A stretch of DNA of 64,000 nucleotides from Sambucus nigra (taxonomy: Eukaryota > Streptophyta > Magnoliopsida > Dipsacales > Adoxaceae): contig OX422209.1 of NCBI GenBank assembly GCA_949130495.1, forward strand, positions 697,793,757 through 697,857,756, in the 5' to 3' direction. Below, in pieces: positions 37,149-48,313 of this stretch. The translations under genes and the position numbers were made by a program. Numbering within the stretch: the first letter of the stretch is position 1; each line of letters begins with the position of its first letter. The notes beneath the pieces were generated by a model. The model was given only the letters and a program-made list of their open reading frames with translations. It searched no databases and had not been told where the DNA came from.

Positions 37149-37279
37149 TGTGCCTCAACACATTTCGGGGAGAACCATCTAGCTCTGGGTTCGAGTGGCA
37201 TTTCACCTCTAGCCACAACTTATCCGTTGATTCTTCAACATTAGTCGATTCAGACCTCCACTTAGTTTCACCCAAGCTT
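37149..37279 (-). pseudogene. rrn23: Plastid 23S rRNA fragment, domain II region
   Basis: On the minus strand it reads AAGCTTGGGTGAAACTAAGT at the start, then GGTGAAATGCCACTCGAACC and GGTTCTCCCCGAAATG, a highly conserved stretch of plastid 23S rRNA. A few base changes against the expected plastid sequence show nuclear decay. It is fused at 37279 to ycf2 sequence. Confidence 0.85.
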
Positions 37280-37408
37280 GAACTATTAGTTATAAGCCAT
37301 CTCTGGCGATTAATCAACAATTCGAAGTGCTTTTATTGTGTCTTGATAAACCAACGTTTGTATATACATATAAGAGGATATGTTTGGGAAGTAAGAAACC
37401 CCTTTGAC
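37280..37408 (-). pseudogene. ycf2: Plastid ycf2 fragment, near C-terminus
   Basis: The minus strand encodes SKGFLTSQTYPLICIYKRWF, then a stop-containing stretch and FELLINRQRWLITNSS, matching the part of Ycf2 about 70-100 residues before its end. In native ycf2 this is followed closely by the segment found here at 37640-37755, which instead lies on the plus strand. Confidence 0.85.
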
Positions 37409-37505
37409 ACTCCACTCGGCACCGTCAGATCACTAAGGCCAACTTTTATCCCTGCTCGACGGGTGGGTCTTGCACTCAAGATCCCTTCTTCCTTTGCACG
37501 CCTTT
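37409..37505 (-). pseudogene. rrn23: Plastid 23S rRNA fragment, domain V region
   Basis: The minus strand reads GTGCAAAGGAAGAAGGGATC, AAGACCCACCCGTCGAGCAG and GTGATCTGACGGTGCCGAGT, the conserved region near the peptidyl-transferase center of plastid 23S rRNA. Confidence 0.85.
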
Positions 37506-37639
37506 TGTAAAGAGCTGCTAAATTAAGATTTCTTTTAGGTGAAGGAATTATTACCACTTTACCAATAGTCAAAACTCAATCAGGAGATGTTTCAGCTTAT
37601 ATTTGATTAGTGTAATTTCAATTACTGATGGACAAATAT

Positions 37640-37755
37640 AGAATTACCAGTATTTATCAAATATATTCTTATCTAACTGAACGCTATTGAATCAAATGAC
37701 AAATACATTATTGAGAAAATATATGGTTTTTCCCGGATGAAATGCAAATTGTATT
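37640..37755 (+). pseudogene. ycf2: Plastid ycf2 3' end
   Basis: The plus strand reads QYLSN with changes, then TLLNQMTNTLLRKIWFFPDE M, the last residues of Ycf2. The final codons are altered (QIVF for KIGF) and the stop is replaced. Its orientation is opposite to the ycf2 piece at 37280-37408. Confidence 0.8.
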
Positions 37756-38131
37756 TAGGGAATAGGAGAGTAAGTGTAGCAAGTGATTGAGTTCAGTAGT
37801 TCCTCATATAAAATTATTGACTCGAGCGATATAGTCATATGGAGAAGAGAAAATTGTTTCAAGCATCGACAGAACTGGAAGCAACCCTTCTTTCAAAGAG
37901 AAGAGGACGGGGTATTCACATTTCATTTGATGGTCAGAGGTCAACCCGTCAACTTGGGATCCATTTTGAGATTTTCCTTCGAAGTCATCAGGAAGGAATT
38001 AGAATGGAATAATATCGATTCATACAGAAGAAAAGGTTATCTATTGATTCAAACACTGTACCTATCAGATAGAGGAAGAGTAAAAAACCAAAGATTTCAC
38101 ATGGTACTTTTGATAAAAAAAACTTTCTAAA

Positions 38132-38310
38132 GTTTCTTATCTGTATGGGAATCAAGATGAAGAAAAAAAATGCAAACTACTTGAAAAAGATGATAAAGAC
38201 CTCTTCTGGTTTGAAAACATCTTGCGACCCTTCTTTTTTATTATAAATGATGGAATTGACCATTACGATACATAAAAAAATGAAAGATTTGAAAGGGCTA
38301 TAAGAAATGA
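38132..38310 (+). pseudogene. ycf1: Plastid ycf1 fragment
   Basis: The frame reads VSYLYGNQDEEKK and DDKDLFWFEN, then after a frameshift LATLLFYYK and PLRYIKK, corresponding to the [20 protein letters not shown]-like part of the N-terminal third of Ycf1. Frameshifts and stops are present. Confidence 0.75.
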
Positions 38311-38604
38311 AACATCACATGGTAATAAGAAAGATTCATCTATTTTTTTCATACCATACTATCGGATCTCAGAGAACACTACCTATTATAGTTATAGTCT
38401 GCTCATTTCATTTAAGACGTGAAATTGGAACCCTTTTCATTTTCTTTCTTCAACCATTGATAAGAACTCCCAAACCTCGTAATGGTTCATCTGATTGAGA
38501 AAATCAGACTCGAAAGAGTAAAGACCAAACTCTTTGCTTACATCAGTCTTTTTTTAGTTTTAGCCATCTCACAAAAAAATTGATATTGGATTTATTATTC
38601 GATC

Positions 38605-38812
38605 TATTTATATGCTTCCTATACTAGGGGATTCCACTTGGAAAATAAATTGTTCCCTACTAATAGATTCGGGTCCATAACCATGGGTTCCGATGCACGA
38701 GATCTTGTAGCACTTACCCATGAGGCCTTATCAATTAATATTACATAGAAGAAATCAATTATATACACTAATACAATTAGATCCACTCTTCATAGACAAA
38801 CTTGGGATTTCT
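38605..38812 (+). pseudogene. ycf2: Plastid ycf2 fragment, AAA-like region
   Basis: The plus strand reads [38 protein letters not shown], a stop, then TNTIRSTLHRQTWDF. This is the conserved region after the ATPase-like segment of Ycf2. It runs to the right junction of the insert. Confidence 0.85.
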
Positions 38813-39408
38813 GACTAATCCTTAGGTTGACTCGCAAATATAATAAGAAAAGATTATTTAATTGAAATTCAGTATTTATACTATGAAAGCAAGGGAAAAC
38901 TAACTAAATTAACTACGCATGCAAGTCTTAACAAATGATGAATTAAAGAATATGAAAGATAAATAAGGTCGGAATACAACCCCCAACCCATTGTAAATTT
39001 ACCGGATATAAAACTAGTCGTGAATTAAACAATTAATTGAATCAAAGACTTTATTTATTTCATGCCTTAGATATATGAGGAAACATGCCCGCATCATACA
39101 TAATCAATAATAAAAATAAAGTACGTGCCAAAATAGTTAACACGTGCATCACATTCTTAAATACCATGGTTACCTAGGGCAAACGAGGTTAAAAGTCCTA
39201 CGACGGTTATAATAACTAAATAACATGATCCAATTAATTATTTAACCCAAAGAACTAATTTTATATCCACACAGATCACGTAGGGTTGGGTTCATGCATC
39301 TCAACCCTTAATAACCTAACCAGACATGGATACGTAAGAAATAAAAAAAATCCTAACGTTGCATGTGATCAAAACCATGATGAAATTATACCTAACCATG
39401 TAGGTTGC

Positions 39409-41687
39409 CCTTGTAGGAAATCGATTGCATTTAGCATATGCAATAAGCCATTAAACCCCTAGGTTGCCTTAGTAGGACGAGTGGTGTCTCGTGAGGGTTT
39501 GGAGTGAATATACCCACAAAATTCATTTTCGATTCAAAGAAAAATAAAGATACTAAAAAATTGTACAATTTAAACTCCCCCAAAATAGTCACCGTAAATT
39601 TATATTTGAGAGTCTTAATTTGTTGTGTGTGCGTGAAACCGAAAATTTAACCGCTAATTTCCATCGATTGATCATTACGTTTCTTTTCTAAAATTCAATT
39701 TGATTCAATTTCTCATGAATGCACTCATAAACGAATCACTTGGAATGTGGCTACTTTTCTCGGTGTATGTGATTTAACGAGTAAATATAAGGGAACACAA
39801 ATCCACGCACACGAATTTGAAAAGACGGAATTATTTATGGTGAAAAGATCTTTTCATTAGAATACGATCATTGGAAAATGGGAAACATCGCCTCTTATTC
39901 ACACCAAGCAACCTTTTTTTTTATCTTTTTGTATTTTATCTCTCCACACGACAGTTAATTTCACAATTTGGACTCAGCTAGGACTTTTTCGGGTTTTTAA
40001 GGTGTATTGGGTAAGATAGGAATGGTCAAAAAAATTTGGAGTTGGAAAATTGTGCATACTATGTCGTTTGGTGCTTTTTCAGGCTTTTGCTCTTTTTCTT
40101 TTCTTTTTCTACTATTTTTTTCCTATTTTTCTTATTTTTTTCCTATTTTTCTTGAGCTTTATTCTCTTATTTTTTCTTGCCCCTTTTTATTGTACCATGT
40201 GGAGTTACTTGATGAATTTTTCGAATTTCACAACTCCGGGCTAAAAGGATATTTTGGGTTATCAAGTGAAATTCGAAAAAAAAATTAGGCTCAATTGGGT
40301 TAGCAAAAGGGTAATTTTTTCCCAATTTTTTTGGCTAATATTTTTGGGTTAACAAACGAGGGCCCAACTTCATTTATCCGAATTACTCATTATTTTACCA
40401 TATGCATCTTGAGATTCATTTAGTTTAGAGATATTTTAGCTCATTTTTCAAGACAACATCTCACTCGTTTCCTGTAACTGATCAAAACAATAAATTAGAG
40501 ATCATTAATGACTTTTTTTTAAACATAGAATTCAAACTTTGATTTAATTATAACTTAGATTGATTTAATTAGTCACAAAAATGAAATGCTCAAAATCTCA
40601 CCGATTTGATTAATCTCTACACTTCTTCGTAAAGTCGTCAATTTTTGCTCAATTTCCATCTTTGGTCAATTTTGGCTTAGTGCATTGAATTTTTAAAATT
40701 TGAAACTATAAATAAATTTATATGATATTTTTTTTAAAATTTAATTCCAAAATTTATTTATTTTGAAGGAAAATATTTTGACTTTTTCGAATTTCGAAAT
40801 TTTCTATTTTTTTGGCATTTAAAAAATTTGTGAAGCTTTAGAAATACGCACTTGCCCCCCCCCCCCCCCCCCCCAACAACTTAGACTTTTAGATTGTCCT
40901 CAATCAAAAGGACCAAAATCTAAAGAAGAAAAAGAATAAGTGCGAAAAGAAAACGAACAAGTATTAAAATGCAATAAGACACTATATAACATCAACACAT
41001 GACTAAAAATATATAACAAAAGAATCACCCCTACGCGTCGGGGGTATGACGACCTCCCATCTCCCTCCTCTACGTGGTTTGTTGCTCTCCTCGTCTCCCC
41101 CATCTTCCTGTCATAAACCAATAGTTGGAACAAATTGGGGCCAATCCCATAGGTAATGGGGATACCAGGAGGTTCGTGATACGTGGTGTGAATAAAATCA
41201 TCGGGGTGTCCACTCACCTCGCAACATGATTGCCCCAAATTCGATAGGATTTAATAGTTTCCTCTAAATTCTGGAATGTATGGGTCGGGTTCTAAACCAG
41301 ATGAGACCTGAATCTTTTCTTCAATCGTATCCGATGAGTTAAGTGGTATAGGTGATGGTCACAAATGAGGAAATCATTTACCTTATTTTGCACCTCGCTC
41401 TCTTCTAAGTGACTAAATGAGTCCAATCAAGGTTGGACTTCAACAGTGAGGCTCTCATCCACCGCCTAGAATCCATTTTCAAAATATTCTTGGCCCATAT
41501 CTCTTAACTCTTTCTCTTGCTTGATTTCTACATCCTCCCTCACTTGATCAATCGTCAAATCCTCTCCCGCGCACTCAACTATGTGATCACTCTCACTCTC
41601 CCTCGCGGTCACTAAACATGCTTCTCCTATCGCTCGATCAAAGCTAGAATTGTCGCTCTCACCTAGTATAACAAGGCATACCCCTAA
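39409..41687 (-). mobile_element. Athila-like 3' non-coding region
   Basis: Downstream of protease on the minus strand. No reverse transcriptase, RNase H or integrase motifs. It contains pyrimidine-rich stretches near 40080-40160 and a run of about 19 C at 40856-40874. A minus-strand frame at 40900-41238 (MGQSCCEVSGHPDDFI) is unassigned. Part of 39420-39530 is related to 60315-60420. Confidence 0.55.
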
Positions 41688-44077
41688 CTATTCTCTCGTG
41701 TGATTACTCTCGTGCTCGGGTACTATCTCCTGAATAAGATCCATTTCTCGTGGTTCGCTTTTATCACCCTCTTTCTTGGCGATGTTGAAGATATTTGTTT
41801 CGAGGGTCATATTCCCGAAAGTGAGTTGCATTCTCCCCTTCCAAGTATTGATCAACGCATAAGCCATAGTTAAAAATGGGAAGCCATGGATGACGAGAAC
41901 ATGAGTGATCGATGGAACGGAGGGCTCTGTATCCCAAATGACAAAATCTATTGGGAAGTAGAAGGTGTCAACTTGGACGATCACATCCTCAACGGCCCCC
42001 CGAGGTATCTTCACAGAACGATCCGCAAGTGGGAGAGTCATATTTGTGAGATTAAGGTCCCCCAAGTCTAATTGCTTATAGATGGAATAGGGGAGAATGT
42101 TAACACTCTCCCTTAAATCTATTAATGCTCTCTCAATTCGATTCTTCCCCATGATGCACAAAATGGTCGGTGCACCCGGATCTTTAAACTTTGGTGGGAG
42201 GTCATTCAATAGTACTGAACTGACTTTCTGTGCTAAGAACACTTTTTTCTTAACCTTTAGCTTATGTTTAACCATGAGTAAGTCCTTAAGGACTTTTGCA
42301 TCTGCGGGAATTTGCTTGATTGCCTCGATAAAAAGTAAATTAATCTTTACTTTCATAAAAATGTCTAAAACGTCCTCACGGGAGGTCTCTGGGGTACTTG
42401 CGATTAAGGGTATGGAGTAGCAGTGGGGGGTTTCACAACCACTTCAGGCCCGACTATGTCATCATTACTACTCTTTCTCAAGGGCACATCTTCGGCCTCT
42501 TTTGTGCCAGGAGAAATCTCCTTGTGATTTTTCTTGTTGTGTGGATGAGTTGGAAAGTCAACAACTCTTACACTACGTAGAGTGGTAATTACACTGCATT
42601 TCTCATGATTTTCATTGGAAGTAGAGCCACCACCATTTTGACCTTGGGGAGGTCTTTGACCTTAGGCTGGAAACTTGCCTTTCTCTTGGACACTCATGGA
42701 GGATTGCAACTTAGAGATATTTTCATTTATTTTAGAGAATATTCAAGTATTTTGAACATTGGTCGCCATTTTATGTTGCATAAATTGATTAAATGTATCC
42801 TCGATATTTCTCCGTGGTGGGTCGATATACGGTGCAGGAGGTGGTGCTAGCATATGTTGGGATTGATGGAATTGACTAGGTGGCGGTGGAGGAGGGGAGA
42901 CATGTGAATTAGGATTTATCGCTGCATGTTGTTGTGCATAACTAAAACCAGAGTGGCTTTTCCATGAAGGGTTGTAAGAATTCTTGTGAGGAGCATTAAA
43001 ATTACCTTTAACGTCTCTTACCGCTTCCACTTGCTCTTGAAGAATGAATCGATAGGAGCGTATCATCGGGCATTCCTTCGTTGAATGTCCCACCTCACAA
43101 ATAGCACACACCTTCTCAATTGGATCTCAGATGGATCCGGTTGTTTCTCTTACCTATGGCTCGAGTACGGCTCTCATGATTTTTTCAAGTCAGTTAAATC
43201 GACGTTCCCACACGGTGTCCTTATCCAGTTGATAATGTTCGGATGCTAAAGGAGTGGTGGGTGTTTGTCGAGGTTGGGTTTGGTCATTAGGATCGGACGT
43301 GTCCCACGCTTGAGTAGTCTTGGCGACATACTTAAGGTGGGCCTCTGCATTATTTGCGTCTAGCCCAAAAAAATCTCCCTCGCACATGGTTTCAATGAGC
43401 TGTTTAGAGCTTATACTTAGCCTTTAATGGAAGAAAGATATAAGATGATTCTTTTCAAAACCATGATGGGGGCATGTATTAACCAACTCATTGAAACGCT
43501 CATAACATCAATCGAAAGGCTCATTTTCTTATTGTCGAAATGTTTGAAGTTGAGCTTTAATGGAATTCGTCCGATGTTGGGGGAAGAATTTTAAAAGAAA
43601 GTTAGATTGCATCTCCCTCCATGATTGGATTGAGTTCGGTGACAAAGACCATAGCCAGGTCTTAGCTTTATCCTTCAAAGAGAAAGGAAAAAGCTTAAGG
43701 CAAATAACGTCTTGCGTGCATATTTGATCGCTGAAGGTTTCGCACGCCTCTTCGAACTCACGAATGTGGAAGTATGGTTTTTTCGACTCCATACCGTGGA
43801 ATATGGAAAGAATATGTATCATCCCATTATGAAAGCATAATTGCCCTGCATTGTAAAGGAGTAGAATGCATCCTGGAGTGACGGTTCACTCGGGATATAA
43901 GAGGTCTCTCGTAGGGCGATACGACATCTCACCCTCCCCCGTACCAAAACTAGCGTGGTTAGACATCACGCTTTCTCCAATAGACTCGAAACCCTCACTC
44001 ACTGTCCAAGTAGTGTGACTCATGATAGAGGCGGCGTAGGAGGTGGAACCCAAAATTGAGGAGCGTTTGGAGTGCAT
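41688..44077 (-). pseudogene. gag-pro: Athila-like gag-protease, disrupted
   Basis: On the minus strand: gag N-part (43822-43529) with FHGMESKKPYFHIREFEEAC and LKLFPFSLKDKAKTWLWSL, EMQSNFLLKFFPQHRTNS; a further part (43387-43190) starting MCEGDFFGLDANNAEAHLKY; a zinc-knuckle piece MCAICEVGHSTKECP (43111) and proline-rich linker; and protease (42356-41688) with FKDPGAPTILCIMG, ALIDLRESVNILPYS and LADRSVKIPRGAVEDVIVQV. Gag packages the element RNA; protease cuts the polyprotein. The protease active-site motif DLGAS is DLRES here, so it should be inactive, and gag is broken by stops and frameshifts. Confidence 0.9.
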
Positions 44078-44270
44078 GCGCTATCCTGATCGTATTTAAC
44101 TATGGGATTTTTGTGAATTCGAGTTGCAGTAGATTGAGGAGTTTGTTGAGGATTTTGCATGTAAGGCTTTTGAGAGATGATTTTTTTTTTTTGGGGGGGG
44201 GGGGGGGTTATGATTTTTTTTCTTGAATTAGAGATTAACCTACATAACCTAAAAGTCTACCTAATTTCTC

Positions 44271-44283
44271 GGTAACGGCGCCA
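44271..44283 (-). other. Primer-binding site of the Athila-like element
   Basis: The minus strand reads TGGCGCCGT TACC 6 nt past the LTR end, the tRNA-primed start typical of Athila elements. Confidence 0.8.
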
Positions 44284-44289
44284 AAAACT

Positions 44290-45798
44290 TGACGCGACTC
44301 AAAATGTGTCTCTAGTGTATGCTAATTACGGTTCAAGTGAAAACCGGTCGCGTAAGTAACAAACCTGATAAGACGGGGATGAATCCTCAGGCAAATAGGA
44401 TGAAGAACGTGGCAAGGAATCGGTAAGCTCACTAATCCTTGGGTTGACTCACAAAAACAATAAGAAAAGATTATTTAATTGAAATTCGGTATTTATACTA
44501 TGAAAGCAAGGGAAAACTAACTAAATTAACTACGCATGCAAGTCTTAACAAATGATGAATTAAAGAATATGAAAGAGAAATAAGGTCGGAATACACCCCC
44601 CAACCCCTTGTAAATTTACCGGATATAAAACTAGTCATGAATTAAACAATTAATTAAATCAAAGACTTTATTTATTTCAAGCCTTAGATATATGAGGGAA
44701 CATGCCCGCATCATACATAATCAAGAATAAAAATAAAGCACGTGCCAAAATAGTTAACTCGTGCATCACATTCTTAAATACCCTAGTTACCTAGGGAAAA
44801 CGAGGTTAAAAGTCCTACGATGGTTATAATAACTAAATAACACGATTCAATTAATTATTTAACCCAAAGAACTAATTTTATATACACACATATCACGTAT
44901 GGTTGGGTTCATGCATCCCAACCCTGAATAACCTAACCAGACATGGATACGTAAGAAATAACGAAAATCCTAACGTTGCATGTGATCAAAACCATGATGA
45001 AATTATACCTAGGCATGTAGGAAGATTTAATAATCTGAGGAAATAGGCGAATCATGCAAAAATTATAAACTGTAATAGAAAGGAAGAAGAATACCAAATT
45101 TATTGAATAAACCTTGGAATTCTAACCATGAAACTATAAACTTGAAGAAGAATTTTGTTTCTAGGGTTCGAGGACCTTCTTACTCTTGTCTCTATGGAAA
45201 ACTCATTAAAACTATGTTTTCTAACTCAAAATAATAATACATGGTTATTTTAGAAGAGTCCCACTTTCATTACAACTCTTTGGACCAATAAAAAAATAAT
45301 AAAATTTCGCGCATCAGACCCCCCGAACCAGTTTGGAGGTACGGACCGATTTGGAGGTACGAGCCGGTTCTGGTTTCGGTTTGAGGAAAATTTCTACCTT
45401 GGGTTGCTTTTTTTCTCTTTTGCTTTGGATTTCTTTCTCAACTGCAACTGGGCATAACTTCTTCACCGTAGATCAGATTGGGGTGCTATTTTTTCCAGTG
45501 TTCTTATGATTTTGAGGTCTTCAACTTTTTAGTGGGCTCCACCTATGGACTACGACTGAAAAATTATGAAAATACCCCTGAAATCTCCATTTTTTTGGTT
45601 TCTTTAACTATTTCGAGTCTCTTGCTCACTAAATTGCATGAAATACCTGTAGAGCACATGAGAGATACATAAAATAAGAAATTCTCACCAAAATGGTTAG
45701 TAACATGAATATGTGATAAATCCATTATGTTTACACCACACGAAACCATAAACATACCGAAATTAAGGGGATAAATATGTAGAATTGATGCCTAATCA
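44290..45798 (-). mobile_element. Athila-like 5' LTR, 1.5 kb, intact
   Basis: On the minus strand it runs from TGATTAGGCATCAATTCTAC to GAGTCGCGTCA. It keeps the uninterrupted target of the plastid insertion at 44421-44432. A cluster of related short motifs lies at 45316-45386, +412 from its start. Confidence 0.85.
45316..45386. repeat. Short-motif cluster in Athila-like LTR
   Basis: GAACCAGTTTGG, GGACCGATTTGG and GAGCCGGTTCTGG, partly arranged as two direct repeats of a TTTGGAGGTACG phrase, with a weakly palindromic AACCGGCT/AGCCGGTT core. Confidence 0.6.
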
Positions 45799-46127
45799 GA
45801 TAACAATCCTATTACATGGATTCTAAGGCTTAATTTCAAATTAATGCAATAATAATTATGGGTTTGTCTCCAAATATTAACTCTTAAACATCATGATTCC
45901 AGATTTGTTATAAGTATTTATAGAGTTCAATCAAATTACTCAAAATCATCAATTTATCCAATTATCCTGGGATTGCTATGAGAAATGCATAAATGAATTG
46001 AGAAACACATTATAATTCATTTTGAAAGATAATTCTTGACTTAAACTTGCGATTGAGGTCTTTCCACTTAGATCCTTGTCAATCCTCTTTTTCTCTAGCC
46101 ATAGTAACTTCTCCATTGAGTGTGGGG
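45799..46127 (-). mobile_element. Tekay-like LTR3, continuation
   Basis: It resumes after the GATAA duplication with AT-rich LTR sequence. TGTGG at 46121-46125 is repeated at 55374-55378, so LTR2 inserted here. Further LTR3 sequence may continue beyond 55374 but I could not fix its end. Confidence 0.45.
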
Positions 46128-47185
46128 TGTAATACCCCATATTTTTTAGTACATGGAATTTAATTAATTCGTTTTATTTTAAATTATACGAGTGACGTAA
46201 TTTAATTGAATTAAATTATAATGTGATTATTAAATATTAATCGAGAGAGATAATGATTAGGATATAAGATAAATTTACTAAGTGAATAGTAAATAAGTTA
46301 CAAAAATTAATCTACGTCATAACGAGTGATATTGGCGTTATTGGATTTTATCTCAATCGAGAGTCGCATGTAGACAAATTTGAGGTTGAGATATGAAATT
46401 ATTTTAGAGTGAATCAAATAGTCATTTTGAGGTCATGGTAGATTCCGAAAGGGCCAAAATAGTTAGAATAGTGTACTTGGGGGTGGTAATTAGGTCCCGG
46501 GACGATTTTAGACATAATTGGCCTAATACGAGGGTAATTTTAGTCTTTTGGATTTGGCCCATAGGATTAATTTAGGGATTAAGGAAGATTAACCTAGGTT
46601 TAAGAAAGTTGGGTAGCATTTACTCATTCTTAAACACAAAAGCTTAAGAGAGGAGAGAGATGAGAAAGAATAATAAGGAAAGAGGAAGTAGAAGGCCATT
46701 TTGGGCAAAGTTTTTGATAAGAGAACGCCAGAATTTATCCCCAAAGGCAAGTTTTTTCTTTCTTATTTGGGTTGTAGTTAATAGTGTTAATTATTGATAT
46801 TTGTGAAAATCTAGAAATTAAAAGACTTGTGAATAAATCTTACTAATTGTATGTGGGAGAAAAATGAATTTAAACCCCTTTGAATAAACAAATTTTGGGA
46901 ACACACCACATTAAAGGTTTATAAATTTTTTGGGTTTTTATCTAATGGTTGAAGATGATGAGGAAACTCATAAATGGTAAAATTTATGATTTTTGAGAGA
47001 ATGGGTTAAGATTTAAATTTAGTAATTAACCGTGTAGATTAATTCTGATTAAGTAAAACTGTGAGATTTACTATATGATTGATGATATAATCATATGACA
47101 TGAGTTTGGTAATGATTGGAATTGAATGTAGGATAAATTTAGAATTTGGGAGAAAAAAAATGGAAGAAGAAATTCTGGGACTTTT

Positions 47186-47402
47186 CAGGTAGGCCCGGTT
47201 GACCGAGGGTTCGGGGTCGGTCGATCGGGGTTTGCGATTTTGGCCTAGAGAGAAAATAATATGTATAGAATATAGGGACCGGTTGACTGGGGTGCCAAGG
47301 CCGATCTATGAGTAGTGGAAAATTTGGCCTACGAGGGAAATAGTAGGCATACAAAGGAAAGGGCGGTCGACTGGGGGGCCAGGGCCAATCGACCGGTCCC
47401 CT
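47186..47402. repeat. Palindrome-bearing tandem repeat in LTR2
   Basis: About 2.5 units of roughly 90 bp. Each unit has a phrase such as GACCGGTTGACTGGGG, GGTCGGTCGATCGGGG or GGCGGTCGACTGGGG, then TTTGGCCTA and an AATA-rich spacer. The last ends CCAATCGACCGGTCCC. The core is GGTCGACCGG. Confidence 0.8.
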
Positions 47403-48248
47403 GTTTTTGAACATAGTTTGGTATTTTTATAGGGAAATTTCAAACATGGATAACTTTCTCATTCGGACTCGGATTGACATGACGTTTGTGGCCATGCGTA
47501 GATACCTCCAAGAAGTACGCTATTCTAGAGATTTTATTTCTTAGACTTCGTTTGAAAAGTCTGTAATACCCTTGAAGTTGATATGAGTAATGAAACTTCC
47601 CTAATTTGAAACCAAACTTAATATGAACAATTATAAGTCTAATGAGGACTCAATTGAGTATCTGAGAGACGGACCATTTAACTCTATAGTTATTACTAAA
47701 TGGCGGGGTATAGTTATTTATTATTGGGATGTATGTATTTCGAACGGGATCGGCAATACTTGAAATATATATAAGTGTGTAAATTATATATATGCATGTG
47801 AGTTGAATGCAATTTGTGTTTATATGAATTTACTCGAATATGCTGTTTAAGAGGTTGCGTGGAGTGGGTGCTCCCACCCCGAAGATTCCACTGGGGTTTG
47901 GATTTTGGATTCAGGTTATAGTACTCAGGGGACTCCTACCGTGATGAGAAGGGGGATGTCTCACAATTCTTCAAGAAAGAGGAATTGAAATATTAAGACT
48001 TATGTAAGTATAACTGCCTCCGTTATTTGTTTGCGATTTCGGTTCGATGGTGAGATTCCAACTCAGTGACGAGTGTTGACACGGGATGTGCCTGACACCT
48101 GATATCATATAAGAGAGATGAATAAAATAGAATCATGTTATGAAGATGCTATATATATATACACATAGTGAGCGATGCTTATTTATATATTTATAGATAG
48201 TGAGTGAATATCTATTGATCGTCGTTGACGCGGTGTATAGTATACTCG

Positions 48249-48260
48249 TGTGTGTGTGTG

Positions 48261-48311
<51 letters not shown>
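48249..48311. repeat. (GT)n(AT)n(GT)n microsatellite
   Basis: GT repeats enclose a short AT run. Confidence 0.95.

Positions 48312-48313
<2 letters not shown>

Larger units (their letters stand above)
37078..38814. other. Plastid-derived DNA insertion (NUPT), rearranged
   Basis: About 1.74 kb absent from the sister LTR, where only about 12 bp (44421-44432) occupy the site. It is a mosaic of plastid pieces in both orientations: two separate parts of 23S rRNA, three parts of ycf2 and one of ycf1. All recognised parts come from the plastid inverted repeat or its border. The stretches 37505-37640, 37760-38130 and 38310-38600 look plastid-like in codon use but I could not assign them. Confidence 0.85.
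36947..39408 (-). mobile_element. Athila-like 3' LTR, truncated and split by plastid DNA
   Basis: 36947-37077 and 38815-39408 match 44290-44420 and 44433-45020 of the sister LTR closely. The match stops at CATGTAGG; what follows resembles the internal region next to the LTR of the element at 57751 (compare 39420-39530 with 60315-60420), so the rest of the LTR was deleted. Confidence 0.8.
36947..45798 (-). mobile_element. Athila-like Ty3/gypsy element with gag-protease only
   Basis: Both outer ends are flanked by GATAA (36942-36946 and 45799-45803). On the minus strand: 5' LTR 45798-44290, primer-binding site TGGCGCCGTTACC (44283-44271), gag-protease 44077-41688, non-coding part to about 39409, and a shortened 3' LTR to 36947. 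The left LTR lacks the roughly 780 bp nearest the interior and holds a plastid DNA insert. Reverse transcriptase, RNase H and integrase are absent. It inserted into the Tekay-like LTR3. Confidence 0.8.

Noticed and set aside
36979..37320. A 113-codon minus-strand frame starting MLINRQRWLITNSSS
   Set aside because: It is a chance fusion of plastid ycf2 with antisense-free 23S rRNA sequence; most of it translates an rRNA gene.
40007..40288. Hydrophobic plus-strand frame resembling a membrane protein
   Set aside because: Generated by a pyrimidine-rich tract within the Athila-like non-coding region.
47139..47414. A minus-strand frame with repeated PIDRPW-like units
   Set aside because: Produced by the palindromic tandem repeat in an LTR. 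The repeat is the signal, not a protein.
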